A stretch of DNA of 64,000 nucleotides from Trogon surrucura (Eukaryota; Chordata; Aves; Trogoniformes; Trogonidae). The first letter of the stretch is position 1, and each line of letters opens with the position of its first letter. The position numbers were made by a program, and so were the translations under genes. Below, piece by piece: positions 37,401 to 48,581 of the stretch. The stretch lies in the NCBI GenBank assembly GCA_020746105.1, contig CM036622.1, positions 11,518,487-11,582,486 on the forward strand. The letters are read 5' to 3'. Under the pieces are notes generated by a model, which saw nothing but the letters and a program-made list of their open reading frames with translations, was not told the origin of the DNA and did not search any database.

Positions 37401-40400
37401 TTTACAGACTTCTGTTTCAAATGGAAATATTGATGCTGCTGCATCAGAATTAGGAAGGGTAGACTGTGCCTTTTGTACCCATCAGGCTGCAACATTTTGG
37501 GGGAGGGTAGCTGGAAATCCTTTCACTTTCATGTTAGACTGTACTATCTATGTTGCAGCCATTCAAACAAAGTATGCTGGATATCTCAAGCCGTACACAG
37601 TTCCATGACATATTTAAATTGCTGTTAATAATTAATTATTCTATCACCAAGAAGGATGAAAATCTGCTTTTATAGCTATGCAATCACGCTTACCTCCTGC
37701 GAAGAGGTTTAACACAAAGGAATACCCTGATGAAATACAAAGACTGCATACACAAAATAAAAATAAATTTAAAAACATTTAAAGTACTGTTATAATAATT
37801 TCAGTAAGTCATTGCTCTTAAAAACCTGAGTATTGCAATAAAATTCAAGACTCTAGTATTTTTTCAATTGTATTAGGAGTCCCCTTTGTCCACTGCTGCT
37901 GTCTTTTTTTTTTTTTTTCCTTCTGCAGAAGAGTACCCAGAGAAATCAGCGTCACTAATAAAATCATGCAAACTTCTACCTGCCAGCAGCCAGCCCCAGT
38001 ACCATTACTGGAAACTCTTATGAAGGAGGTGCATAGAAACGCCTCAGATTGAACACAATGACAACAACTACACACTAAGCACAGGAAGAAAGCATTACCA
38101 TTAGCATCACTTGACAGTAAGCAACCTCAGTAATAACCATTGCAATGGAAGCTAATTGGCAAGACAGATGAATAACAAGGAGAGATCTTTGAAGCTAAGA
38201 CAAAGCAGCAAGCAGCGAAATGAATGGCTCTGCACACATCTAATAACATACAGCCAGTAAAGCGCGGAAGGATCAGCACAACTAAGAACACCTACCAAGT
38301 CCCTGGTGAGTAAGCACTGCTGTATACCCAGGAAAAGAACTTAAAGAGGTTCTGAGGCAGTACTAAGGTAAACTAACAAAAAGAAAAAAAAAATGGAACA
38401 GAGGTATTTTGTTACTAATAATGAAAATTAAGAGGTGAACTATTGTTCACCTACTTAAAGAGACCGATAGTGCAAGAAACCTTTCTAAAGAAGAGGAGTG
38501 TAACACAAGCTGCATTTGTGCATTCGTCTTCCGCCTTCCCAGAAAAGGGGTGGGGAAACAGACAATTTCAAGTACGCCAAAAAATTCAATTCAGCACCCA
38601 GAATAAAGGTTCAGCATGCAGAATTAATCAAATAAGAACATTTTTGGTGCACCTTCACTCACGCCTGTAAAATCAGCCAGTCTTAGTCTCCAGTACAATA
38701 CTGTTCAAGAAAAAACAAAACCCCACATGCCTGTTCTGTATTGCATTTACTGTTCTAAAGCAGGAAAAAAAAAAAGTGGATAAAATGAGTTGTAAGCATC
38801 CACTTAGCACAAGCTAGCAGTACACTGTGATCTTTCACTGGGTAACACAGAGGCACTATCAATGGCCAGTACCTGCTATTTGAACATATTACATAAAACG
38901 TGGGAGCAGTGGAAGCCATTAAAGTTTCTTGGAAAGCAACAGTCACCTGGAGTAATGCTTCAGCAGAACTACCAGACAGCTTTGCCAAGTGATCCCACCT
39001 CAGACCCTGTCCATACCTTAAGGCTGTTAGGCTTCAGTGCAAAAAAACCCAAAAGGTGATTTCTACGCGAGGATAGTCATTTACAAAATGTTCTATGTGG
39101 ATGCAGCTGACATTTCTAAGTGCATTCTGTCTCCAGCAAGATTTTCTACTGAGAAAGGTAATGAAGTTCTGTGTTGAAGAGAGAGGAGGCATGAGTGAGA
39201 CACAAAAGCTCCCATCCATGCGTGCACACATGTCTACGTGCTACACCCCAGCATCCGCAGTAAAGTTCTCAATACTCTGTTCAAATTTGCTCAGTTTTCT
39301 GTACTCAGCCTGAGCATGTTACACCGCAGGCTGCTTAAAAAGCTGGGCAGAACATCTGAGTTCTCCTGGCTATTTAAAGTTACTAGGATTTGCTACACGT
39401 AAGCAGGGGATTTTGTTCTTCCTGTTGTATGAACAAGAACTCTCTGTTACATTGACATACAGATACAATCCTCCTTTGCTCTTTCTCCACCTTCTTTCAC
39501 CAAATTAATCCGTGCTCCCTCCACAAACGCAGTTCTCGGTTGCTCTGTAGTGAGGCTCAAGCCATGTAGAACTGCGTGTGCGCAGTTACCAACATGTGAA
39601 AATCAGGAGCGTGAAAATGAGAATTATCTGCCTGAGCTTTCTTTCCAACCACACTGCACCACGAAGACCAATTCTTTTATTTTTATTTTGATTTTTAAAA
39701 GACAAAATAAAATGAACAGTGAGAAAACGATATTTTAATCGGTATTTTCCAGTAAAGAATGCAACAGGTGCCAAGAGCTGAAGGAAACCCACATTGCTCC
39801 ACTGCGACGGCAGGCCCTGCCTGATCAGATTTTATAATGAATATTTTGCACATGCATGGATTACTCAGAATCTGAGGAATGCAGCCCATACCGCCGGGAG
39901 ACCATAAAAATATAAGGAATTCGCAGTCTTTCCTGCAGCATGGATCTGGAATGCCTGTACTGTTTATGCAGCGTTACAATAATAGTAGCCCCCAAACTAC
40001 CGTCAATACGATTCCAGCCAGTAGCGCTCCTCGCCCCCGCCAGAAAGATTTACACGTCACGCCAAGATTTAAATCCTGTTAGTTTGGCACACAGGGTAGA
40101 AGCCCATCTGCACACTTCACTTGATCATGAAGGTGTCAAGATAAGAATTACCGCTGCTTTCGGAAGGGATTAAAGAGGGATAACGTCAGGCCAGCCCTCT
40201 TCCTGGGTTTGGAGAAGTCTGGAGGCCCAGGGATGCCCACGAACGACTGGTGTGTCAATAATAGCTGCTGTCTTTAGCCAGCAGGGTCCCCACACCACCA
40301 GCCTCTCTGACTGACCACCCTGTAAAAAGCTTTGGGGTACACAAAGCGAGGAGGAAAGTGTATCTACAGCAAAATTGTATTCTCTCTGGTTTGGAGGCGG

Positions 40401-42541
40401 CGTGAGGAAGCCAGGGAGTCTCTGTTTGGTCTTGTAAGGAGCCACATTCCTTCAACTGCCTTGTAACAAGTTTCAGGGGATAGCCACATTTATATGCACC
40501 ACACAGATAATGCACTTGAAATGCTTTGGGACTGATATGAATAGGAACTATTCTTCCCTTTAATTAGCATTTTTGCCAGATGAACACTGCTGCGAAGTGC
40601 CAAGCTGTGGAGTCCTCCTGCAAGTTCCAAGAGATATACAACCAACAGCCAGAGCATACCCAGAATCAAAAGATTTCCTTTCGTAGCTACAACTCATTTT
40701 GCCCACTTGAACAAAAATAATGCAGTTATCAAAATGATCACTCGGGATAAGGATAAAAACAGTGTATTGCATAAACCCTAAGGAGTCAATATATAAAACT
40801 CAGCTGAATTCTTGGGCTGCTGCGTGATGCTCTTTGAACGGTGACCAACATTATAAATGTCGACCACAAAAAAAAAGAAGAAATTCATTAGTATACTTAC
40901 AAAAAGATAGCTTATCATAAAAACATTCAGAATTGATGAGGGTTTTTTTAAACAAGCCAAACAGCTGACCCTACCCATGATCACACTGACAAAAAGTAAT
41001 CATGGATAAGCATTAGAAAAATTTACAAGCGTGTTTCTCCACAACTTCGCCTTAAATTCTGATGAGCAGGAAAACTATGCATCGTGAAATGTAGTAAAGA
41101 GATTAGTTATACTGTTTGAGTGTTGGTGTTCTTGTATTACCAGACGAATTGCCAATTAAATAGACAGTATGGATTAAGGAAAAAAAAAAATACAAAAACA
41201 TTGGCTTGTTTCCTAGCAACAGCTCAGCTAAAATTACTTAACATTTCTACTCAATCAAATGTAAATTTGACTATGTTATCCCTTAAATGTTGATTATAAC
41301 AGCCCTTTTCAAATGCAAATTCAATGTGTAAAGTGAATGTAAACGTTGACAAAGCTGATACTAAAATCTCCTGATTAACATCATTTGCATGTACACAGTA
41401 GCATTATTACAAACCTTCTAAAGACAGAAGGAAAAGGAAATTGGATAGAGAATCACCTTCTCCATCACCTCCTTCCTTCCCGCTTTGTTTAAGAGCAAAA
41501 CAGACAAAAATACAAAGCCTTTTGGCTTGCATGCAAAATTCCAGCAGTTGAAAAGTGCAACGCATCAGCTCTATGTGAATGCCGTACCTTGTGTTATTAG
41601 CAAATACAACGGAGCGAAAAATTCCGTTTTATTTCTTAATCGCAGAACTTGCCAAATACAGAAATACACACAGCACAGGAGAGAGCAAAGCTTGTAATAT
41701 CACGTAGTCACTGACAGCTTGAAGTTTTCATGCCTCTTTTAGCTGCAATTGTTGCACGAGAAAAACAACAGGAGGTAGGGGGAAAATGAATATACATTAC
41801 TCTCAAAGTTTGCTCTTTGCACAGTTTATCAGCTACAGGATTCACATACCTTAGGCAGGCATGCATTCACTCAGGGCCAGACTATTCTTGCATAAAACAT
41901 ACAGAAGATGTTTCAAAGTGGATATGAAAACCTTTCTTCTTGTTGCAGCATTCCCTAACAAGGGAATTAAGTACACTGTTTTACAATATTTGCATTACAT
42001 CAGGCTGATTTACCACTACTTAACCAAAAGGCACCAGGAAACCAACAACAGATACAGCGTACCTTCAGCACAAAGCACACACTCAGAATTAACCTCTTCA
42101 GCTGAAAGTATCTCAAGACAGACACCAGGCTCAAACACAAACTTTACATGTACACAAGTTACAGATCTGTGTTTTGCAACAGGGTGAGATTTTTATTTCC
42201 CATTCTGATGCAGGCAGGTGCCTCGACAGCTCACCGGGACACGCATGTGCTAGTCCAGCACCTTTACACAATCAGGATTTGCACAGCATCAGCTACACCT
42301 TTGCAAAAAGGGCAGTTCAGCACACACAGGCCATCTTCTAATGTTTAATGGCCCTACATTCCTAACGAAAAGCAGAAGTGCTTTCTTCCTCCACCACAGA
42401 GTTTTTAAAAAGAGTTATTACAAACCTGTAGAGGATTATCTTTTCCACCCCAGATTAGAATTGCTACTTTAAATATTTCAGACAGGACATAATCCCCTCC
42501 CCTCTAGAGCGCCAGGCTGCAAACTTGAGGATGCCAGATCC
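34491..42541. other. Long stretch without a recognised gene, probably intron
   Basis: Eight kb of mixed composition. Several 100- to 150-codon frames occur (34484-34933 plus, 35101-35529 minus, 35407-35733 plus) but overlap on opposite strands and match nothing known to me. A 50-bp minus-strand segment at 37697-37746 sits between an acceptor and GTAAGC, but would bring a stop into the proposed chain. T15 lies near 37904. Confidence 0.45.
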
Positions 42542-43893
42542 TAGAATCATAAAGGTTAGAAAGGACGTTTAAGATCATCAAGTCCAGCCCACAGCCCTAC
42601 ACCACCCTAACACTAAACCATCTCCTGAAGTGCCACATCCAACCGTTTTTTAAACACCTCCAGGGATGGTGACTCCACCACCTCCTTTGGCAACCCCTTC
42701 CAGTGCTTCACCACCCTTTTGGTGAAGAAGTTTTTCCTAATATCCAATCTAAACTTCCCCTGGCACAACTTGAACCCGTTCCCTCTTGTCCTATCGCTGT
42801 TCACTAGGGAGAAGAGGCCAACACCCGTCTCACTACAGCTGCCTGTCAGGGAGTTGCAGAGAGCAATAAGTTCACCCTCAGCCTCCTCTCTCCAGGCGGA
42901 AGAGCCCCAGCTCCCTCAGCCTCTCTTCACAAGACTTACCCTCTAGTCCCCTCATCATTCTGGTTGCCCTTCTCTGTGCCTTCTCCAGCACCTCAAAGTC
43001 CTCCCTGTACTGTGGAGCCCAGCACTGCCCACAGGGCTCGAGGTGCGGCCTCACCAGTGCCAAGTACAGGGGCACAGTCACCGCCCTGCTCCTGCCGGCC
43101 ACTCTGTTTCTAATACAGGCCAGGATGCCATTGGCCTTCTTGCCCCCCTGGGCACACTTCTGGCTCACGTTCAGCCGGCTGCCCATCAACACCCCCAGGT
43201 CTCTGCCTGGCAGCTCTCCAGCCACTATTCCCCAAGCCTGTAGCGCTGCCGGGGGTTTGTGTGGCCAAAGTGCAGGACCCAGCATTTGGCCTTAGTGAAT
43301 TTCATTATATTGGCCTTGGCCCAGAGATCAGCCTGTCCAAATCTCTCTGAAGAGCCTCTCCACCTTCCAGCAGACTGACACTTCCTCCCAGTTTTGTGTC
43401 ATTTGCAAACTTACTAAGGGTGCACTCCATCCCCTCATCCAGGTCACTGATAAAGATGTTAAACAGGAGGGGTCCCAGCACTGAGCCCTGCGGGACACCA
43501 CTTGTGACCGGCCACCAGCTGGATTTAACTCCATTAACCACAACTCTTTGGACTCGGCCATCCAACCAGTTCCTAATCCAGGCAAGAAGAAGCCCATTCA
43601 GGCCATGGGCAGCCAGCTTTTCTAAGAGAGTGCTGTAGGAAACTGTGTCTTGCTACCTTGACTTGCTAAAGTCAAGGTAGACAATATCCACAGCCTTTCC
43701 CTCATCCAGTAAGCAGGTCATCCTCTCATAGGAGATCAGATTATTCACACAGGACCTGCCCTTCATGAACCCGTGCTAACTGCGCCTGATCAGCTGGTTG
43801 TCCTGCATGTGTCTCATAATACAGCTCAAGATGATCTGCTCCATCAGCTTTCCCGGGACCGAAGTTAAACTGACGGGCCTGTAATTCCCTGGC
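42542..43893 (-). mobile_element. CR1 LINE, 5'-truncated, decayed
   Basis: About 1.35 kb of minus-strand CR1, from the AATCATAAAGG tail to about 43893. The ORF2 frame is split into pieces by frameshifts. The reverse-transcriptase piece (43305-43565) keeps [15 protein letters not shown], but its catalytic box reads FANDTKL, with the first aspartate changed to asparagine. A hairpin-forming replacement lies at 43653-43680. It is related to, but clearly diverged from, the 24- and 27-kb copies and lacks the perfect tract they share. Confidence 0.92.
43653..43680. repeat. 11-bp perfect hairpin inside the 42.5-kb CR1
   Basis: CTACCTTGACT (43653-43663) and AGTCAAGGTAG (43670-43680) are exact reverse complements around a six-base loop. 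Other CR1 copies have AAAGGC where this copy carries a 12-base insert. Nine of those bases are an inverted copy of the sequence just downstream. Confidence 0.85.
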
Positions 43894-45232
43894 TAGGAGA
43901 GTTTCTAAGAAATACATGAGCACTGAGAAGGCACAATCCGTAAAAACGTGCACATCCATATTAAGCATAAATCATCCCCTTCTCAATAAGCCAGTCCCGT
44001 CTCAAAATCATGGGTCTGAGACAGAGCTGAAAGTCAGTTTGGGGCTTGACCAAGAGCTGGGAAGGGAGGGAAACCCAGGACGACACATGCAAGAATACTT
44101 CATCATCCCGTGTCAACTCCAGCCTGTTCCCCCACTGCTCCCAAACCTCTGACATGTGCCAGACAAGGATTAGCCAGAACCCAGTTTCAAAGATACAGCC
44201 CGTGTCTGGAGATGCATCCTGATCACGTACAAGCTGGTCCCCAGAAACGCCTGAAGCAGCAGGAGCACTAGACCTTACTTCACCGGTCCTTCACCCTTAT
44301 GCTGCACATTTCCTGCTCCATCCAAACGTAGCTTCTGGTAGGAGAAACAAGGAGACTAATGCAGGCTTTTATGAAAATCTTGAGTCGCTCTAATTTATTT
44401 TTGTTTGGAAATTTTCCAGAAACCCTTTTAGCATAGTACATAAACATCAAAATTAATACCGTTCTCTCCTTATTAATACATTTTTACATTTTTACATTTT
44501 TTCAAGTGACTTCTACAGCCTGAAAGCAAAGGTCAGTCACGCTGGGTTCCAACAATTCACTGCACTGAAAAAGTAACTTTATTTGACCACATGGTATTAT
44601 AATTAAACACACAGCAAAATACTCTTTGATCTTATGACTCTCTCTGAATACATGGTTAAGAACTAGATTCTTCCAAACTATGTTTTCAGCTGGATCCCTA
44701 AACCAAAAAATTCTGAAAGACCTACATCATTGATTGCATGATTTACTGTTAAATATACCATCGGTGTATGTGCTATGACAGCTGTGTGTTCAGCTAACTG
44801 GGCTCTCAACTCAAGACCATGAGACAAGGGGTCGAGAGCTCATGCCCACAGCAGTGACTGAAAGAGTTTAAGCAGTAGCCATTGAACTAGCAAGACAGCA
44901 CACACAGTTCCTGGAGAAAAGGCACATTTACAAGTAACATGAGAAACATTCGCTTCAGACCTAAACTATGTAAACAAAACAAAGGCAAAGCATGCACAAA
45001 AAAAGTTATCCTACACCATATGGATTATCACTGCCAAGAAAGTTCCAGAGACTAAGATTTTAAACAACTGAAACTTTAAAAAAAAAAAATTAGTTGAAAG
45101 CAGACAGGGAACCAACAATCATTACTTCTGTACACTTTAACAGAAAGAAATAGTCTCACAGAAAGTCTCAAAGGAATTGTTCGAGCCTTAGGTGAGGTGC
45201 TGTGGGGACTCCTAAAAACCAAGTACACTTAC
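43894..45232. other. Non-coding stretch
   Basis: AT-rich, with the octamer repeat at 44478-44502. No exon or transposon is seen. Confidence 0.5.
44478..44502. repeat. (ACATTTTT)3 repeat
   Basis: Three copies of an octamer of ACATTTTT type in a locally T-rich stretch. Confidence 0.7.
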
Positions 45233-45299
45233 CCAAACTGCATGATGAACTAGTGTCCCCAGTTTCAAGAAAATTGCAATGTCTTAAATAAACCAGTGG
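45233..45299 (-). CDS. Candidate internal coding exon (first of a phase-matched set)
   Basis: This 67-nt minus-strand segment has the best splice signals in the window. Upstream is a long T run followed by CCCTCTCTCTAAG; downstream is GTAAGTGT, close to the ideal donor. Only one of the three frames is open. It starts in phase 0, ends in phase 1 and encodes PLVYLRHCNFLETGDTSSSC followed by SL. The leftover G plus the first two bases of the segment at 13995-14144 make a valine codon and the frame continues, although 31 kb separates the two. Further exons could lie between them. The product is not recognised. The upstream partner should end in phase 0; the CpG-island candidate exon at 63504-63857 does so, but I cannot show that they are joined. 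Confidence 0.42.
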
Positions 45300-48210
45300 C
45301 TTAGAGAGAGGGAAAAAAAAAAGTTTTATCCTGAATAAAACACACCTGATGTCCACAGCTGTACATGCAACTGCCTCTCACACACGCTTAGTGCCAGCAC
45401 TCAGTTCAGTATACTTGTAACGATGACAGATGTCAAAGTTAATGTGACAGAATTAGACAGGATTTTCGAATAAGATTCATAAATATCACAGAAAATTATT
45501 TTTTACACTTTGTATCCTTAATGGCAATCATATCAGAATGCACCTTAGGGCAGAAGCCAGAACACTTACAAACAAGACACAACTGCCTGCGCGTTTTGAT
45601 GATCCAGAAGAACCTCATTCAGTTCTGTGCAGAGTAAGACACAAACCAAGGCACAAAAGGATTAAGGGCAGACGAATGCAAGAGCAGCTGAGGGTGGGAA
45701 GCGGCAACCTCAGAAGAGGGAGGAAAACAGACTGGAGGAAAAATTAAACAATGACTGCAAAATATTAACTTGAGCTCCTAACTCTCCTAGTGAATTACAG
45801 GAGAAAACAGTTCCATTTTAAGAACCTAGAGCCAGCAGAATCAAAGCAAAAACCCTGTTCTCACACGGGAGGTAAATATGGTCCAGGTAGCGCAACTCTC
45901 ACATTAGCCCTCTCAAACTAGGGGCAACATTTACCTTTAACATGACCTACAAATCAAGAGAAAACCCTCTCTTGGTCATTCATAAGCATTCATAACAAAG
46001 AAGTGACATGGACTGAGGAAGGGCACAACTGGAGTTTGTATAAGAACTTGGTTGTAACTACACACATTTTTTAATTACCCTGGCAAGCTCTTTAATCTTT
46101 CATTTTGCAGGTAAAGCTCTCTAGATTTAATAGAATTAAAAAAAAACCTAAAAAACCAAACAAACCCACACCTGTGACTATATGTGCTGCTTGAGAACAG
46201 AATGGTGACACAGAAGTACTGCCCCACCTCATGATGGAGAAGACCTCAGTCAGTCACCATTCATGCTCCCAACAGAAGGCAGGGGCGTGTGGGTTGAGGG
46301 AGGAGGCAGGGGGAAGGCAGAAGAGAAAATAAATATGAGCAGTCTTCATGGCAGTTTCAGACTCTGTAAGGTGGCCTTAGGCCAGACCACAATATGGTTT
46401 TGATTCCTAGAAAGAGAAACTACAGTATGTCCACAGCCTGTAATTTCTGCCACAGGTTCTTTTACAGGCAGCAGATAAACTATCAGATTTAAGAATAAGT
46501 AGTTTCGGTAACCATCTTTAAATTAAGCGAATATGACAGACACACTCCTTTCCAACTACCCCTCTAAGAAAGGCAAATGCATGACAAGCACGCTAAGAGA
46601 GTATAAGGACTAAGAGAGAATAAGGATGAGGCAACCGACACTCATTAAGGAACAAGCTGCTCATCAGCACCCGCTTTGATCCTTAGTGACTTCACAGCAT
46701 AACTACTTTCTGGGCAAGAAAGCAACCATTCGGGAATCTTTTAATACAGCTCTGTTTTAAAAGAACTAGCTAATCTGTTCTTACTAACAAATGTAATCCT
46801 TTACCCCAGCATCAAAGACTTCATTTAGCTCGATTCTTGAAGTTTATAAAGAGCAGAGAGGACACGAGGCATGAAAAATAAAAACAAAATAGAAGAGAGG
46901 AAGGTCTGCTACCTGCAGGAAAGAGCACTCAATACAAAGTCAAGTTTAATCCCAGATCATTAAAAAAAAAAAAGGGAGAAACTACTTCTCCAACTCTAGT
47001 AAGAGATTCAGAAACAGTACCTTGTTACCCATCTAGGGTGTCTATCTCTCCCTCACCTTCCTGGGGCTACTTTTGACAGAGTGTCCTTGTGAAAGCACAG
47101 AGAGAAGAAGTACAATCCCATCACTTCACAGACGGAAAAAGAGAGACAGAGAGGTGGTTTCCTTTTGCTGACCTCTAGCTCACAGACATTGCTGCACCCC
47201 ACTGAGAACCCAGCCCCCTCCTGAAAACATGCATGGCTGTCTTCAGTGCACCCCTGCCTACTCATGCCACTCTCAGCAGCTTTACTCTGCACACAATGCT
47301 CTGCTGCTCTTCACAGTGCTGACATTCTGTAACTTCTCCCCTGTACTCTTTATCTCCTTCAGGGTATGACTCTTTTTTCATTTTTTTTTTTTTCAAGCCA
47401 GGTTCAAGTACTACCAATACACATTTCACAGCAGCATCTGGTTATGAATATCAAAAAGTCAATAAATTACCGTCAAATCCATGAAGCTACAAGTAAGAAT
47501 GTGTAAGCGAGTCATTAAGTCATGTAGTCAGATGATGTATAGTAAAGTTGTTCAACATTTGCCACATCAAAAGCTCTAACCAGATAAACTTTACAAGAGG
47601 AAAAACAAAAAAAAAAAGAAAAAATCAACAACAAATAAATATAAAAATAGAAAATTCAAAATAGAGCAACTAATAAAAATAATAAGTCCTTGAAGAACTT
47701 GAAATAAACCTTGGATTCTGAAATAGTCTCACAGACACTGCTCTGAAATTAAAAGCTGACAGACACAACACAAACCTTAAAGTTAAAATACTTGGCTATC
47801 GAAATAAACATTCATGGTTCACCTCACCTGCTCCCATATTTGGACCTCTTAAGATTTTCTCTTTCACAACTGAAAGGAGATGCTTATCAAAGCCTCAGCA
47901 GCACAATTAGTGTGATAGAGAAAAACAATGGCAAGAGTAAAGTTATTGTAAACGTCTATTAAAAAAAAAGTCAATCAGAAATAAGATATTTATCACTCTC
48001 TCTGGAGGAAAACCTATTTATCTCACCTCCTTGAAAAGGAAATTGGACTTCAGTTTCCTACTCAAAGCAAACCCAAAGGATCTATTTACATATAACATAT
48101 TTAGGTGTAGACAAAGGAAGTGTAAACAACCTTCATGCATGTATACATCTGTTTTTATATATTTATGTATAGGCTTATTTACAAACCTAGGTCTCCCGAT
48201 ATGCTCACTC
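45300..48210. other. Non-coding stretch, probably intron
   Basis: AT-rich with A-runs near 46970 and 47600 and a T14 run near 47380. Minus-strand exon-like pieces at 47828-47869 and near 47185-47221 have good splice signals, but I cannot fix their frame. Confidence 0.45.
46593..46626. repeat. 17-bp tandem duplication
   Basis: CTAAGAGAGTATAAGGA is followed directly by CTAAGAGAGAATAAGGA, with one mismatch. Confidence 0.85.
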
Positions 48211-48348
48211 TCCTTCTTTGGAGACATTCAAAACCCGTTTGGACACGTTCCTGTGTGACCTGCTGTAGGTGATCCTGCTCTGGCAGGGGGGTTGGACTGG
48301 ATGATCTTTGAGGTCCCTTCCAACCTCTACCATTCTGTGATTCTGTGA
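48211..48348 (+). mobile_element. CR1 LINE, 3'-end fragment
   Basis: About 140 bp of plus-strand CR1. It starts in the end of ORF2 (GGAGACATTCAAAACCCG) and runs through GGTTGGACTGGATGATCTTT and GGTCCCTTCCAACC to a CATTCTGTGATTCTGTGA tail. The 3' sequence resembles the 32-kb copy. Confidence 0.9.
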
Positions 48349-48414
48349 AATCATCCATGTGCAAACCAAAAGTATCGGGGACCACGCATTTTGCTTTTGA
48401 GAGGTGCAAATTAC

Positions 48415-48581
48415 CTCTTGTGTCCTTGGTGCACAAATCCTTCCTGCCCACGCACCTCACAACAATTCCTGTAAGGAGGAGAAGACCCAGCCCTGCCACC
48501 ACCCCAGGACTGGTTCCACCTCCCCGGGGTCGGTTCTCCTCCTCTGTGGTTTGCTGAGCCATGTAATCCTTGCAGTCTCTT
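48415..48581 (-). CDS. Possible exon encoding a membrane segment; weakly supported
   Basis: On the minus strand an acceptor ending TTTTCCATTTAG is followed by 167 open nucleotides and the donor GTAATT. An alternative donor GTGCGT lies 41 bases earlier. The reading contains an internal methionine (MAQQTTEEENRPRGGG), then a hydrophobic stretch of about 18 residues (GVVAGLGLLLLTGIVV) closed by RCVGRK. This looks like a single-pass membrane helix with a positive-inside stop. Neither donor leaves a phase matching the 45.2-kb candidate exon, so it is probably not a direct neighbour in that transcript. A CR1 fragment begins about 65 bases further along. It could be a separate or alternative exon, or chance. 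I do not recognise it. Confidence 0.2.

Noticed and set aside
37697-37746. 50-nt minus-strand segment between TGTGTATGCAG and GTAAGC
   Set aside because: In the phase required after the 45.2-kb candidate exon it contains a stop, so it does not fit the chain.
40170-40515. Minus-strand block with a TATAAA-like motif, considered as a solo LTR
   Set aside because: No matching TG...CA ends, target-site duplication or second copy could be found by eye.
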